DNA from: Cyanomargarita calcarea GSE-NOS-MK-12-04C
GTDB lineage: Bacteria; Cyanobacteriota; Cyanobacteriia; Cyanobacteriales; Nostocaceae
NCBI GenBank assembly: GCA_019359595.1
Contig: JAHHGZ010000021.1
Coordinates: 62,001 to 126,000 of the forward strand
Direction of reading: 5' to 3'
Length of the DNA stretch: 64,000 bases
The notes under the pieces are model-generated. The model saw only the letters and a program-made list of their open reading frames with translations. It did not search any database and was not told the origin of the DNA. Below, one piece after another: positions 18,510 to 27,694 of this stretch. The position numbers were made by a program, and so were the translations under genes. Within the stretch, counting starts at the first letter, position 1. Each line of letters begins with the position of its first letter.

Positions 18510-18782
18510 ATAGATAAAAAATATTACGTGCAAACACATAATAACAAGAGAAATAAACTTTGCTACTCAATTTAGGCGATAAAAAAGAGCCGCGTTTACA
18601 TGACTCCTAACCTAAACGCGATAAACCTCCGGTTCGCGAAGCGCGATCTCACTTCGTCCGCACGAAGCTAAAATGCCTTTAAGCAAACAAACCTACCATA
18701 AGAGGGAAGTTTAAACTCAACAAATAGATTAAGAATTATTTAAGTACTTATTTTGTCCAAACCTAATTATTCCGCATTATTT

Positions 18783-19763
18783 ATGAATCGTTCAGCCTGC
18801 CTTATATTTAATCCAGTTGCGGGTCAGGGTGACTCAGAACAAGATTTAGCACAGATTAAAGCAATCTTAGAGCCGGAAATTGACCTGGATATATATCTAA
18901 CTACCAAAGACATCGGTGCCGATAAACTGGCGCACGAGGCAGTCAAGCGTGGTGTGGATGCCATCATTGCTTCTGGAGGAGACGGGACTCTAAGCGCTGC
19001 GGCTGCGGCTGTAGTCGGGACTGGCATCCCTTTTGGCATAATTTCGCGTGGAACAGCAAATGCTTTCGCCACAGCTTTGGAAATTCCAGATACTATCGAG
19101 GCTGCTTGTCATGCAATTTTACAGGGAGGAACTCGGATTGTAGATGCAGCTTATTGCAACGATTATCCGATGGTACTGCTCACAGGCATTGGCTTTGAAG
19201 CGGAAACTGTAGAAAGGGCAGATAGAGAATCTAAGAATCGGTTTGGGATTATGGCGTATATTCTGGCAGGACTGCAAGAACTACGCAATTTCGAGACTTT
19301 TGAAGTTGAAATTGAAACAGAAGATAAGATAGTCAAAACATCAGCAGCAGCGGTCACAGTGGCTAATGCCGCACCTCCAACTTCAGTGCTAGCCCAAGGA
19401 CCAGCGGGTATAGTTGTTGACGATGGATTGCTCGATTTGACCATAGTCGCACCAGCCAATAAAGCAGCGGCGATCGCAGCAACAGTTCATCTATTTCAGA
19501 CAGCTTCTGCTGGCAGCCCAGTGGAGAGGGATGATATCGGTTATATGCGGGCCAAACAATTTAAAATTACAACGGAGCCACCGCAAAAAGTTGTAATTGA
19601 TGGTGAAATGGTGGGCACAACCCCAATTGAAATCAAGTGTGTACCTGGAGGGTTGAATGTGTTTGTACCTTTGGTAGAAGAGATTGTCCCTGTAGAAAAA
19701 TTAGAGGGGTTGCCTGATTTGGTCGTTGAGTATAAAAATACAACAGAGGACTTAGCAGATTAA
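18783..19763 (+). CDS. Diacylglycerol/lipid kinase family protein (YegS/BmrU-like)
   Basis: About 326 residues from the ATG at 18783 (MNRSACLIFNPVAGQGDSE); the upstream TTG at 18753 is less likely. The DAG-kinase catalytic domain shows FNPVAGQG, the nucleotide-binding DAIIASGGDGTLSAAAAAV, and PFGIISRGTANAFA. The C-terminal beta-sandwich has LTGIGFEAETVERADRESKNRFG, GPAGIVVDDGLLDL and VVIDGEMVG. It would phosphorylate diacylglycerol or a related lipid at the membrane. The substrate is not decidable. The acidic C-terminal tail is unusual but short. Confidence 0.9.
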   Translation: MNRSACLIFNPVAGQGDSEQDLAQIKAILEPEIDLDIYLTTKDIGADKLAHEAVKRGVDAIIASGGDGTLSAAAAAVVGTGIPFGIISRGTANAFATALEIPDTIEAACHAILQGGTRIVDAAYCNDYPMVLLTGIGFEAETVERADRESKNRFGIMAYILAGLQELRNFETFEVEIETEDKIVKTSAAAVTVANAAPPTSVLAQGPAGIVVDDGLLDLTIVAPANKAAAIAATVHLFQTASAGSPVERDDIGYMRAKQFKITTEPPQKVVIDGEMVGTTPIEIKCVPGGLNVFVPLVEEIVPVEKLEGLPDLVVEYKNTTEDLAD

Positions 19764-19887
19764 ACAATTCAACATGAAAAATTTAAAATTCAGGATGGAA
19801 AAATAGAAAACAGTTAATCTATTTTAAGTTAATCTTAAATATACAAGGTGTGTCTTTCCTGTAACACATGAGTTAGCAACAGTACAA

Positions 19888-20442
19888 ATGCACCAGAAAA
19901 ACCAGCGCCAAAAAAACCAGCGCCAAAGTTTAATTCTGACCCTAGCCGCCGTACTCACAGGGGCTACACTTTTAGCTGGAGTGGGAATTTACTTGGGGTT
20001 GAGAGCTGTTGATACTTCAACAACCACACCAAACAAAAATTCCGTTGCATCACAAGAACTAGAAACATCTATTGCACCAGTAGAGACATCCCCAGTACAG
20101 CAAGAGACACCAGTTACAGTAGCACCCCAAATTACTAGCAACAAAAGCGAACCAGGGAAGAACCTTGGTGGTGTTAATTGGAGGGGAAGAGACTTACGAG
20201 GAATGAATCTGCGAAATGCCAAATTCGGCGGAGCAAACTTGGAAGCCGCCAACTTGAGTACTGTTGATTTAACTGGTGCAAATCTTAGTGGGGCGAATCT
20301 TGCTAAAACTAATCTGAAAGATGCTAATCTTAGTAATGCTGACTTGAGGGGTGCTAATCTTCGTAATGCTAACCTCAGTGGAGCGAATTTAAATGGCACT
20401 CTCTTAGATGGCGCGAATCTAAATGGGGCGACTATGCCTTAG
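19888..20442 (+). CDS. Membrane-anchored pentapeptide-repeat protein
   Basis: A 184-residue protein. The basic N-terminus ([14 protein letters not shown]) carries a duplicated KNQRQ, followed by one membrane segment ([24 protein letters not shown]). A Thr/Pro/Val linker follows, then about 16 A(D/N)LXX pentapeptides from residue 98 to the end ([24 protein letters not shown] and so on). They should form a right-handed beta-helix outside the membrane. Function is unknown. It is one of three pentapeptide-repeat genes within 4 kb. Confidence 0.85.
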   Translation: MHQKNQRQKNQRQSLILTLAAVLTGATLLAGVGIYLGLRAVDTSTTTPNKNSVASQELETSIAPVETSPVQQETPVTVAPQITSNKSEPGKNLGGVNWRGRDLRGMNLRNAKFGGANLEAANLSTVDLTGANLSGANLAKTNLKDANLSNADLRGANLRNANLSGANLNGTLLDGANLNGATMP

Positions 20443-20596
20443 AGTTTTAAATCAATTTCTTAGTGATGGATGTCACTCATTTGCAGGATATCAATCACTT
20501 GCATAAGTTAAGCGATCGCCTAACTTGGGGGAATACTGACCTTAGCTAAGAAAAATAGCTATTTGGTTATAAATTTGTGGTTGTGAGGGAAGAACT

Positions 20597-20740
20597 ATGT
20601 GGGAAAAACTCTTGCTAGCGGCTACTCTAACACTGGCCCTAAGTTTGTTTGCAGAGATGAGCATATCTCACAACCAAGCATCTAATGACTTGGGATCGCA
20701 AGACAAGCCAACTTTGACCTTAACTAGATTGCATAATTAG
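20597..20740 (+). CDS. Possible 47-residue exported peptide
   Basis: ATG at 20597 behind GAGGGAAGA. It encodes MWEKLLLAATLTLALSLFAE, then MSISHNQASNDLGSQDKPTLTLTRLHN, ending at TAG 20740. The first 20 residues form a plausible signal peptide and the rest is polar. The spacing and ribosome binding site are good, and it sits between two pentapeptide-repeat genes on the same strand. No family is recognised. A heptamer array begins right at its stop codon. Confidence 0.45.
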   Translation: MWEKLLLAATLTLALSLFAEMSISHNQASNDLGSQDKPTLTLTRLHN

Positions 20741-20869
20741 GAGTTAGGAGTTAAAAATTCATAACTCATAACTCCTAACTGATAACTTTTCCTCAATTCC
20801 CCCATTTGAAATACAAAGGAAGCTGGAGTATAACTGTGTCTACGTAACAAGATTCTTCAGCAACAGATT

Positions 20870-21652
20870 GTGATGTCGAGTATGAGAAGCCAAATTTTAG
20901 CTACAGCTTTATTTTTAAGCACAATCGGCTTTAGCCAAAGCGCGATCGCCGGAAATTCCGAACACCTTAGACAATTACTCGCAACCAAACAATGTCAAAA
21001 CTGTGACTTGACTGGTGCTGGTTTAGTACTGGCTGACTTATCAGGAGCAAATTTAAGTGGAGCCAATCTTGCAGGTGCAAACCTCAGCCGTGCGAACTTA
21101 ACCGGTGCTGATTTGAGAGGGGCTAACTTGAGCGGTGCTAGTTTGTTTGGCGTCAACCTCAGCAGCGCTAAACTTAATGGAGCTTCATTAATGGGTGCTG
21201 ATTTGAGAAGCACCTATTTAATGAATGCCCAAGTGAGTGGAGTTGATTTCAGCACTGCTAACTTGCAAGGTTCAGTAGGTATACCATTACAAGCCGCTAA
21301 ACCAGAAGAGTTTTATGCTTGGGGTGTCGCAGCAGCAGAAAAAGGCAGCCAACAACAAGCTATTGAATATTTTAATCAAGCGATCGCTTCTAAACCGGAC
21401 TATGCTGGTGCATATCTCGCTCGTGCGGTTTCACGTTACCAATTGTTTGACAAACAAGGTGCGTTCCAAGATGCTGAAGTTGCCGGAAAATTCTTTACAA
21501 ACCAAAAAAATCCCGATGGATTGTTAACTGCACAGGCTTTAATGAAAGAAATACAATCACCCCAAACCGCACAAATCAATCCTGGTAAACCCAGTTTTAT
21601 GGACTTTGTGAGCGGACTTGGTTCTGTTTTACTCCAGTTTTTCCCCTTCTAG
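20870..21652 (+). CDS. Exported pentapeptide-repeat protein with TPR-like tail
   Basis: 260 residues. The start is ambiguous between GTG 20870, ATG 20873 and ATG 20882; the last gives a clean signal peptide (MRSQILATALFLSTIGFSQSAIAG). A cysteine pair follows (KQCQNCDLTG), then about 17 pentapeptides (residues 48-130). A helical TPR-like segment comes next: FYAWGVAAAEKGSQQQAIEYFNQAIASKPDYAGAYLARAVSRY. The C-terminus is hydrophobic (FVSGLGSVLLQFFPF). The combination suggests a periplasmic scaffold or binding protein. Function is unknown. Confidence 0.85.
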   Translation: MMSSMRSQILATALFLSTIGFSQSAIAGNSEHLRQLLATKQCQNCDLTGAGLVLADLSGANLSGANLAGANLSRANLTGADLRGANLSGASLFGVNLSSAKLNGASLMGADLRSTYLMNAQVSGVDFSTANLQGSVGIPLQAAKPEEFYAWGVAAAEKGSQQQAIEYFNQAIASKPDYAGAYLARAVSRYQLFDKQGAFQDAEVAGKFFTNQKNPDGLLTAQALMKEIQSPQTAQINPGKPSFMDFVSGLGSVLLQFFPF

Positions 21653-21724
21653 AAAAATGTGGGATGGAAGGATAAGAGTAAAACGCAGGGGTACTCCTAA
21701 CTCCCAACTCCTAACTCCTAACTC

Positions 21725-22351
21725 ATGAATACATCCAATCAATTGTGGGAAGCAAATCGGGACATTGCTCAAGCTTGTTTGGAGCATCCTTTTGTTTGCG
21801 GTATCGCTGATGGCTCCCTAGAACGGCAAAAATTCTCTTATTATGTAGGGCAGGATGCTTTTTTCCTAGAAGCTTTTGCTCGTGCTTACTGCATCGCTGC
21901 TGCTAAAGCCCCTGACTGGCTGGGATTTACTACTTTTCACTCCCTTGCTGGTGGTGTTTTAGAAGAGTTACAACTGCATCAAGGTTATGCTACTAAATGG
22001 GGTGTTGATTTGCGTTCTGTGACACCGGGAAGCGCTACCCGACGCTATACTGATTTTTTGTTAGCAACAGCATGGAGTGGAGATGTGGGTTTAACTGCAG
22101 CAGCTATGTCCCCGTGTATGCGACTTTACGCCTTTTTGGGACAACAACTAGCTTCTAATGGCATTCCCAATCATCAATATGCAGATTGGATTCGCACTTA
22201 CAGCAGCCCAGATTTTATCCCATTGGCACAAAAATTAGAAAGTTTGGTGGAAAGTTACGCTGCTAACAGTTCTTCTATAAACTCGACTTACCGATATGCT
22301 ATGTTGTGCGAATGTGATTTTTTCCAAGCAGCTTGGCTTAATAGTGATTAA
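21725..22351 (+). CDS. tenA: TenA/thiaminase II family aminopyrimidine aminohydrolase
   Basis: A 208-residue cytosolic protein. TenA enzymes hydrolyse aminopyrimidine breakdown products of thiamin for salvage. Expected residues are in place: SYYVGQDAFFLEAFARAY (Tyr/Asp of the pyrimidine site, D44), the nucleophile-position Cys131 in AAAMSPCMRLYAFLG, and the late Glu in YAMLCECDFFQAAW (E196). It therefore belongs to the Cys-containing TenA group. No other thi gene is near. A heptamer array runs up to the ATG at 21725 and leaves no obvious ribosome binding site. It shares the heme-oxygenase/TenA fold with the tandem pair at 10.5-12.2 kb but is not similar in sequence. Confidence 0.85.
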   Translation: MNTSNQLWEANRDIAQACLEHPFVCGIADGSLERQKFSYYVGQDAFFLEAFARAYCIAAAKAPDWLGFTTFHSLAGGVLEELQLHQGYATKWGVDLRSVTPGSATRRYTDFLLATAWSGDVGLTAAAMSPCMRLYAFLGQQLASNGIPNHQYADWIRTYSSPDFIPLAQKLESLVESYAANSSSINSTYRYAMLCECDFFQAAWLNSD

Positions 22352-22432
22352 TAGTGGAAATGCGCTTAATTCCCCAGAATGAATGTCTTAAAGCGTGTTT
22401 ATAAATAAAATATAAAGATAGGTGTGTTACGG

Positions 22433-22577
22433 CTAAGTAGGTAGGCGTAATTAAATATCAAATGAGCGGGCGCTTAAGCCCACCCCACAAGATATAAAAA
22501 ACTCTTGTGGGGTAGGCTTAAGCGCCCTTTTTATTAGCAAAATTTTATTTTAGGTTTATTTATGTCCACCTACTTAG
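22433..22577. mobile_element. MITE-like element, family 3, complete copy
   Basis: The ends CTAAGTAGGTAGGCGTAATT and, on the complement, CTAAGTAGGTGGACATAAAT are inverted repeats. Inside is a long stem: GGGCGCTTAAGCCCACCCCA (22468-22487) against TGGGGTAGGCTTAAGCGCCC. It is about 145 bp and non-coding. Other copies are at 31371-31500 and partly at 15195. The left flank carries the end of yet another family (GTGTTTATAAATAAAA, 22395). Confidence 0.7.
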
Positions 22578-22610
22578 TACAGCAGAGCGTAAATATCCAT
22601 ACCATTTCGG

Positions 22611-22674
22611 ACTTGAATCTAGTCCTCTTTAAGAGGACTTTCGTTATTAGACAGGGAGTTGTAGTCCCTGGCTG
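22611..22674. repeat. Double-hairpin dispersed repeat, copy 1
   Basis: AGTCCTCTTTAAGAGGACTTT and CAGGGAGTTGTAGTCCCTG form two hairpins separated by CGTTATTAGA. The reverse complement matches 55087-55155 (CCAGGGACTATAAGTCCCTG, TCTAATGGCATAAGTCCATT and so on), where the stem bases changed on both sides (compensatory). Confidence 0.65.
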
Positions 22675-22750
22675 GCGGGTTTTCACATATAATTGATCCT
22701 GACCATATCTTTATAATGTAAAAATAACTTTATATTTATATTTAACTGTT

Positions 22751-22866
22751 ATACCAATTCTGTATGAAGATGCACATAATCAAGACCCCCCTGTAGTCCC
22801 CCCTTGGCAAGGGGGGACGGCGTAGCCGGGGGTTAATATATGCAGCTTCACAAAGAAACGGTATTA
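22751..22866. repeat. MITE-like element with ATACC...TTCTNTATGAAGATGCA ends
   Basis: Left ATACCAATTCTGTATGAAGATGC and right GCAGCTTCACAAAGAAACGGTAT are imperfect inverted repeats. The centre is the G/C hairpin CCCCCCTTGGCAAGGGGGG (22798-22816) within AGACCCCCCTGTAGT...GTAGCCGGGGGTTA. A related element with the same ends lies at 32036-32142. The 22352-23010 gap has no gene besides these elements and the promoter of the next gene. Confidence 0.55.
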
Positions 22867-23010
22867 GCAGCTAACTATTATTGAAATTTTCGGTTTATAT
22901 ATAAGAATTCAATGACTACAATTAAAATTTCTAAAATGCATCCAATATTTCTGTTTTTGAAAAAGATAAAGTGACACAAATAACTGACAATTTTTCTTAT
23001 TCAAGGCACA

Positions 23011-23460
23011 GTGATTAAACGTGTTGTAAACAAGCAGACAATGGACATGTGTGAGTTTTTGAGCCGCTATGAGGCAGGTGAGAGAAATTTTAAGGGTGTA
23101 AACTTAATTGGTTCCTACTTGCAAGGGGTAAATTTAAGTGGGGCTGACTTACAGGCAGCGTCTCTAAGTGAAATTGATTTGAGTAAGGCCGATCTACAAG
23201 GAACTAACCTCAAAGAAGCGTCCTTGATTAGAGCAAACTTGAGTGGAGCAAATTTGAGTGGAGCAAATTTGAGTGGTGCGAATCTGTTTGAGGCAAAGCT
23301 GACCGGTGCGACACTCAATGGAGCAGTTTTGAAAATGACAGATATAATTGATGCAGACTTTACTGCAGCAGACTTGGCAGGAGCTAATTTGTATGGAGCC
23401 TATATGATTGGTGCGATGTTTAATGGTGCGATTATGCCCGATGGTACGCTTCACGATTAG
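23011..23460 (+). CDS. Cytoplasmic pentapeptide-repeat protein
   Basis: 149 residues from GTG 23011, preceded by AAGG; an internal ATG at 23041 (MDMCEFLSRYEAGERNF) matches the common start of this protein type and is an alternative. No signal peptide. From about residue 26 nearly the whole protein is A(D/N)LXX repeats (VNLIGSYLQGVNLSGADLQAA and so on), with three identical GANLS units in tandem. It should fold as a beta-helix. Function is unknown. ilvD starts 113 bp later on the same strand. Confidence 0.85.
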   Translation: MIKRVVNKQTMDMCEFLSRYEAGERNFKGVNLIGSYLQGVNLSGADLQAASLSEIDLSKADLQGTNLKEASLIRANLSGANLSGANLSGANLFEAKLTGATLNGAVLKMTDIIDADFTAADLAGANLYGAYMIGAMFNGAIMPDGTLHD

Positions 23461-23573
23461 TTAAGTATTTATATGCAATAAGGAAAATTGCTCTCTGGTT
23501 TCTGATATTTTGATTAATTAGAGAGGATATGCGTCACAAAAAGATTTTGGCTGTTGGCGCTAGCGTAATCATA

Positions 23574-25259
23574 ATGTCAGAGAATTTAAAAAGCCAGGTT
23601 GTAACTCAAGGGGTACAGCGATCGCCTAATCGTGCGATGCTGCGTGCGGTTGGTTTTCAGGATGCAGATTTTACTAAAGCCATTGTTGGGATTGCCAATG
23701 GTTACAGTACCATTACTCCCTGCAATATGGGTATAAATCAACTGGCACAGCGGGCAGAAGTTGCTGTCAAAACTGCTGGAGCGATGCCCCAAATGTTCGG
23801 TACAATTACCATTAGCGATGGCATCTCGATGGGAACGGAAGGGATGAAATATTCCCTTGTGTCGCGGGAGGTAATTGCTGATTCGATTGAAACTGCCTGC
23901 ACCGGACAAAGTATGGATGGTGTGTTGGCTATCGGTGGTTGTGATAAGAATATGCCAGGGGCAATGATTGCGATCGCTCGGATGAATATCCCGGCTGTCT
24001 TTGTTTATGGTGGTACCATTAAACCGGGGCATTATAATGGTAAAGACCTTACGGTTGTTAGTTCTTTTGAAGCTGTCGGTCAACACAGTGCGAAGAAAAT
24101 TGACGATAGCGAACTGCTAGAAATTGAGCGTAGGGCTTGCCCCGGTGCTGGTTCTTGCGGTGGTATGTATACAGCAAATACTATGTCTTCTGCCTTTGAA
24201 GCCCTAGGGATGAGTTTACCCTATTCCTCGACAATGGCAGCGGAAGATGCAGAAAAAGCAGATAGTACGGAAAAATCGGCTCATGTTTTAGTCGAGGCAA
24301 TTCGCAAACAACTCTTACCCCGGCAGATTATCACTCGCAAATCTATTGAGAATGCGATTTCTGTAATTATGGCGGTAGGTGGTTCCACAAATGCCGTATT
24401 GCATTTTTTGGCGATAGCGAATGCGGCTGGTATCGAATTGGCTCTCGACGACTTTGAAGCGGTGCGCGCTCGCGTGCCTGTGTTGTGCGATTTGAAACCC
24501 AGCGGTCAGTATGTTGCCACAGATTTACACAAAGCTGGTGGTATTCCTCAAGTAATGAAAATGCTACTTGCTCATGGGTTAATTCACGGTGACTGCCTGA
24601 CCATCAGCGGGCAAACAATAGCTGAAACCTTGGCAAATATACCAGAAGAACCATCTGCGAATCAAGATGTTATCCGTCCTTGGAACAACCCGATGTATGC
24701 TCAGGGACATTTGGCTATCCTGAAAGGCAATCTGGCGACGGAAGGGGCAGTAGCTAAAATTACTGGCATCAAGAAAGCGACTATTTCCGGACCAGCACGG
24801 GTATTTGAATCTGAGGAATCTTGCTTAGATGCGATTTTAGCGAAAAAAATTAACCCTGGTGATGTCATCGTTATTCGCTACGAAGGACCCAAGGGAGGAC
24901 CAGGAATGCGGGAAATGCTCGCTCCCACATCAGCGATTATCGGTGCTGGTTTGGGTGATGCTGTCGGGTTAATTACTGATGGCAGATTTTCTGGGGGTAC
25001 TTACGGTATGGTTGTTGGACACGTTGCACCAGAAGCCGCAGTTGGTGGGGCGATCGCTCTTGTTCATGAAGGCGATACGATTACTATTGATGCCAATAGC
25101 CGCTCGTTGCAATTGCACGTATCTGATGAGGAATTAGCCCAGCGTCACGCTAATTGGCAAGCTCCTCCACCCCGTTACACTACAGGTGTTCTAGCTAAAT
25201 ATGCCAAGTTAGTATCTTCGAGTAGTCTGGGTGCAGTTACCGACTTGAATTTATTCTAG
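23574..25259 (+). CDS. ilvD: Dihydroxy-acid dehydratase
   Basis: 561 residues from the ATG at 23574 ([20 protein letters not shown]). An in-frame ATG at 23529 with a good GAGAGGA would add 15 unconserved residues, so the shorter start is preferred on family grounds. The enzyme converts dihydroxy-isovalerate and -methylvalerate to keto acids in valine/isoleucine synthesis. The three cluster-binding cysteines are in [22 protein letters not shown] and [16 protein letters not shown]. Later motifs are [21 protein letters not shown] and [10 protein letters not shown]. Its 3' hairpin terminator is clear. Confidence 0.97.
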   Translation: MSENLKSQVVTQGVQRSPNRAMLRAVGFQDADFTKAIVGIANGYSTITPCNMGINQLAQRAEVAVKTAGAMPQMFGTITISDGISMGTEGMKYSLVSREVIADSIETACTGQSMDGVLAIGGCDKNMPGAMIAIARMNIPAVFVYGGTIKPGHYNGKDLTVVSSFEAVGQHSAKKIDDSELLEIERRACPGAGSCGGMYTANTMSSAFEALGMSLPYSSTMAAEDAEKADSTEKSAHVLVEAIRKQLLPRQIITRKSIENAISVIMAVGGSTNAVLHFLAIANAAGIELALDDFEAVRARVPVLCDLKPSGQYVATDLHKAGGIPQVMKMLLAHGLIHGDCLTISGQTIAETLANIPEEPSANQDVIRPWNNPMYAQGHLAILKGNLATEGAVAKITGIKKATISGPARVFESEESCLDAILAKKINPGDVIVIRYEGPKGGPGMREMLAPTSAIIGAGLGDAVGLITDGRFSGGTYGMVVGHVAPEAAVGGAIALVHEGDTITIDANSRSLQLHVSDEELAQRHANWQAPPPRYTTGVLAKYAKLVSSSSLGAVTDLNLF

Positions 25260-25272
25260 GATTAATCTCCTG

Positions 25273-25312
25273 AAAAACCCGGTTTTTTTGAATGAAAAGC
25301 CGGTTTTTTTTT
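25273..25312 (+). terminator. Intrinsic terminator of ilvD
   Basis: AAAAACCCGGTTTTTTT and AAAAGCCGGTTTTTTTTT form an A/T-extended G+C stem around GAATG with a long T-run, 14 bp after the ilvD stop codon. Confidence 0.8.
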
Positions 25313-25500
25313 GGAAGTAGTGCGATATCATCAGATATGCTAGAGATACAGCCATCGGTGGCATAATTCCTTGCTGATCAGGAGTGAAAAATAAATTATT
25401 CTGTAGTTAAAATAATCGTCTTGTATTCTCTGATTTGTGGTTTATGGATAAAAATGCAAGAGATCGTAAAACGTATATTTTACGTAAATCAGAAAAGTCT

Positions 25501-25625
25501 AGCAGTTCTTACTTGCGTTAAATACAGGGTATTGTAGGGACAATATCTACATCTACGCTCTTCCCGTTGCGCCTACATGAATTGTCCCTACTGCGTATCA
25601 TTATCTTCTGCGCAAGTCCTGAGCT
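25501..25625. repeat. MITE-like element (GTAGGGACAAT...ATTGTCCCTAC)
   Basis: Outer ends AGCAGTTCTTACTTGCG and CGCAAGTCCTGAGCT are imperfect inverted repeats. The inner pair is TGTAGGGACAAT / ATTGTCCCTAC. The CATGAATTGTCCCTAC arm resembles the palindrome ACAATTCATGAATTGT at 31961-31976, which may be a solo fragment of the same family. Confidence 0.55.
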
Positions 25626-26081
25626 TTACAAACATCCTTCAAGATAACTTCATAAACACTTTGCGAAATCTAATCAAAGCCCACTTAAAATTTTGTTATC
25701 GTTAGTACTTAGTTGTATCTTCTCAATTCTTCAATTATTTTTATCCCTCATGATTACTACGGTAGGCGGTAAAAATTGGATTCAGGAAAGCCGCTACAGA
25801 AGTAGGGGGAGTGCATACTTGTTTGCGCCAATGGTAGACTTCAATGTGATGTCCGAAGTCGGAGACGCTCCACCATAGATTTGGTGATAATTATCCAAAG
25901 ATGCTAATAATGATTGAATAATTACATTTAAATGCAAGTAAGTAGACTAGAATTTTCTTTTTTAGTAGCTTAATCAGATGTAATTGTCCTCACCTTTGCG
26001 TATTATTTTACAGTTTGTATAAATTGTAAATTCGCAACACCATCTTTGGAGTTCAATTGAATTAGTCATCTTGTCAACTAA

Positions 26082-26315
26082 ACAACTTCATTTTTACAGC
26101 TTGACGAGATAATTCAAGACGAATATAGGCATTATTGTGACTTTTTCCCTAAAGAAAAAATCTCATTGGCTCAACCACATCTAGCTTGCATATCTTCCAT
26201 TTATACGACTCGTATGGGTAGATGCTCTCTCAATCGGCTCTATGAATGCGAATTAAATGTGGAACAGCTCAACTCTTGGAAGTGCGATCGCTTCGATATC
26301 AAAAAACAAACTTAG
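26082..26315 (+). pseudogene. Start-less open frame upstream of the acyltransferase, possible remnant
   Basis: The frame is open for 77 codons from a TAA at 26079 to a TAG at 26313. It reads ...QLDEIIQDEYRHYCDFFPKE, then HLACISSIYTTRMGRCSLNR, then LYECELNVEQLNSWKCDRFD. It has no ATG, GTG or TTG near its beginning and no ribosome binding site, yet the residue pattern (five Cys, balanced charges) looks protein-like. It ends 9 bp before the acyltransferase start. It is either a decayed gene tail or chance. I recognise no family. Confidence 0.25.
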
Positions 26316-26324
26316 TTTGGAGTT

Positions 26325-27548
26325 ATGCTAACTATGAATGCAAAACAATCTGCTTCAAGATGGATGCGGTTTAAAGAGACTCTAGTTATAACATTGTTAG
26401 GCTGGATTCCTACAATCGCTTTCGGCGTAAAGTTACGAAATATACTATATCGTAGTATTTTTGCCCGTCTTGGTAGCTCAGTTTATATTCAACATGGGGC
26501 AGAATTTCTCGGCACTTCTTGTATCGAAATAGGCAACGGAGTGCATATTTTCAATGATGTTCGGATAGATGCACAAGGACATCAAAACAATAAAATCTGT
26601 ATCAAAGAGCGAGTAGCCCTTGAGCGTGGTGTTGAGATTGGATCGTTAGAAAACACCCATATTCTGATTGATGAAAGCACATATATTAGTCCTTACGTTT
26701 GTATTGCTGGGCCTGGAGACGTCACAATTGGTAAGCATTGTATGATTGCATCCCACTCAGGAATATATGCCAACAATCATAATTTTGCCGATCTGACACA
26801 GCCGATACGAAACCAAGGTGTGACTCGCAAAGGAATTGTTATAGAGGATGACTGTTGGTTAGGACATGGGGTGACAATATTAGATGGAGTCACAATCGGT
26901 CAAGGTAGTGTTATCGGTGCTGGAGCAGTTGTCACCAAAAATATTCCTCCCTTTTCAGTTGCAGTTGGAGTGCCAGCAAAAGTGACTCACAGTCGGAAGG
27001 AGTATATCACCAAAGAGAACAGTGCGGCAGCTCTTGCCAAAGTTGAAAAAACTGCCGAAAGCAACCAGCAGATTGAAATTCTTAACGGCCTATCCCTCGA
27101 TCCTGTTCTGAAAAACTTACTCAACCCTCTACTTGACTGCATCCGCCAGATTATCAACGTCGATACAATTACCCTTCTGCTACCAACACAAAGCGAGCAG
27201 CAATTAGCTGTATGCCTGACTATTGGGCTTGAGGAGGAAATTGCAGAAAATATCCGAATTCCTTTCGGACAAGGGTTTGCAGGTCAAATTGCAGCTAGTG
27301 GTGAGCAAATGATTGTAGATGACCTGTCAAAGCTAGAGGTAGTGAGTCCGATTTTGCGTAATCGGGGAATCAGGTCAATGCTTGGTGTCCCATTACATAT
27401 CAAAAACCGAGCGCTCGGTGTCTTCCATATTGGTACGTTTCGTTCCAGCGAATTTACCAAAGAGAATGCACAGCAACTGCAATTTATCGCTGACCAGATT
27501 GGGTTAGCTATTGAGCCTTTATTAAGTTTTGGAAACTTAAATGCCTAA
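26325..27548 (+). CDS. Left-handed beta-helix acyltransferase fused to a C-terminal GAF domain
   Basis: 407 residues. The N-terminal ~225 residues are a hexapeptide-repeat (LbH) acetyltransferase of the maltose/galactoside O-acetyltransferase type: GNGVHIFNDVRIDAQG, SHSGIYANNHNFAD (catalytic-type His), GIVIEDDCWLGHGVTILDGV and GSVIGAGAVVTKNIPPFSVAVGVPAKV. Residues ~240-400 form a GAF domain (LLDCIRQIINVDTITLLLPT, IRIPFGQGFAGQIAASGEQMI, SMLGVPLHIKNRALGVFHIG, QLQFIADQIGLAIE). The fusion suggests acyl transfer controlled by a small ligand or signal. The start is ATG 26325 or 26334; TTGGAG at 26317-26322 fits the second better. The acceptor is probably a sugar or polysaccharide, by inference. Family 1 repeat copy C follows. 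Confidence 0.85.
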   Translation: MLTMNAKQSASRWMRFKETLVITLLGWIPTIAFGVKLRNILYRSIFARLGSSVYIQHGAEFLGTSCIEIGNGVHIFNDVRIDAQGHQNNKICIKERVALERGVEIGSLENTHILIDESTYISPYVCIAGPGDVTIGKHCMIASHSGIYANNHNFADLTQPIRNQGVTRKGIVIEDDCWLGHGVTILDGVTIGQGSVIGAGAVVTKNIPPFSVAVGVPAKVTHSRKEYITKENSAAALAKVEKTAESNQQIEILNGLSLDPVLKNLLNPLLDCIRQIINVDTITLLLPTQSEQQLAVCLTIGLEEEIAENIRIPFGQGFAGQIAASGEQMIVDDLSKLEVVSPILRNRGIRSMLGVPLHIKNRALGVFHIGTFRSSEFTKENAQQLQFIADQIGLAIEPLLSFGNLNA

Positions 27549-27553
27549 TTGCA

Positions 27554-27632
27554 GAAGGAAGAAGGAGGAGGTTTTGAGTTGGGGTTCCAATCCCCATCTC
27601 AAAACGAGCGACCTGTTTCTTATCGGGGTATT
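27554..27632 (+). repeat. 3'-end double-hairpin repeat (family 1), copy C
   Basis: AGAAGGAAGAAGGAGGAGGTT, TTGAGTTGGGG, a loop, CCCCATCTCAAAACGAGCGACC, then ATCGGGGTATTAAA. The stem changed in both arms relative to copy A (GAGTTGGGG with CCCCATCTC). It starts 5 bp after the stop codon of the acyltransferase-GAF gene, in the same orientation. Confidence 0.8.
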
Positions 27633-27694
27633 AAACCGCCACAAGGAAGCGGATAATTAGAAAATAGCCGCTCAAAAGCGCATAAAAGCCTTTT

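Larger units (their letters stand above)
25313..26324. other. About 1 kb gap with repeat and possible gene remnant
   Basis: It holds an inverted-repeat element (25501-25625) and a start-less cysteine-containing reading frame (26082-26315). A 61-residue frame at 25693-25878 has no supporting signals. The remainder is AT-rich with nothing recognised. Confidence 0.4.

Noticed and set aside
19989-20399. Long antisense frame rich in FAPLRLA repeats, and similar ones at 20995 and 23115
   Set aside because: These are mirror images of the pentapeptide repeats on the other strand, not genes.
25693-25878. 61-residue frame after ilvD
   Set aside because: No start signals and no homology recognised; could be a remnant, but nothing supports it.
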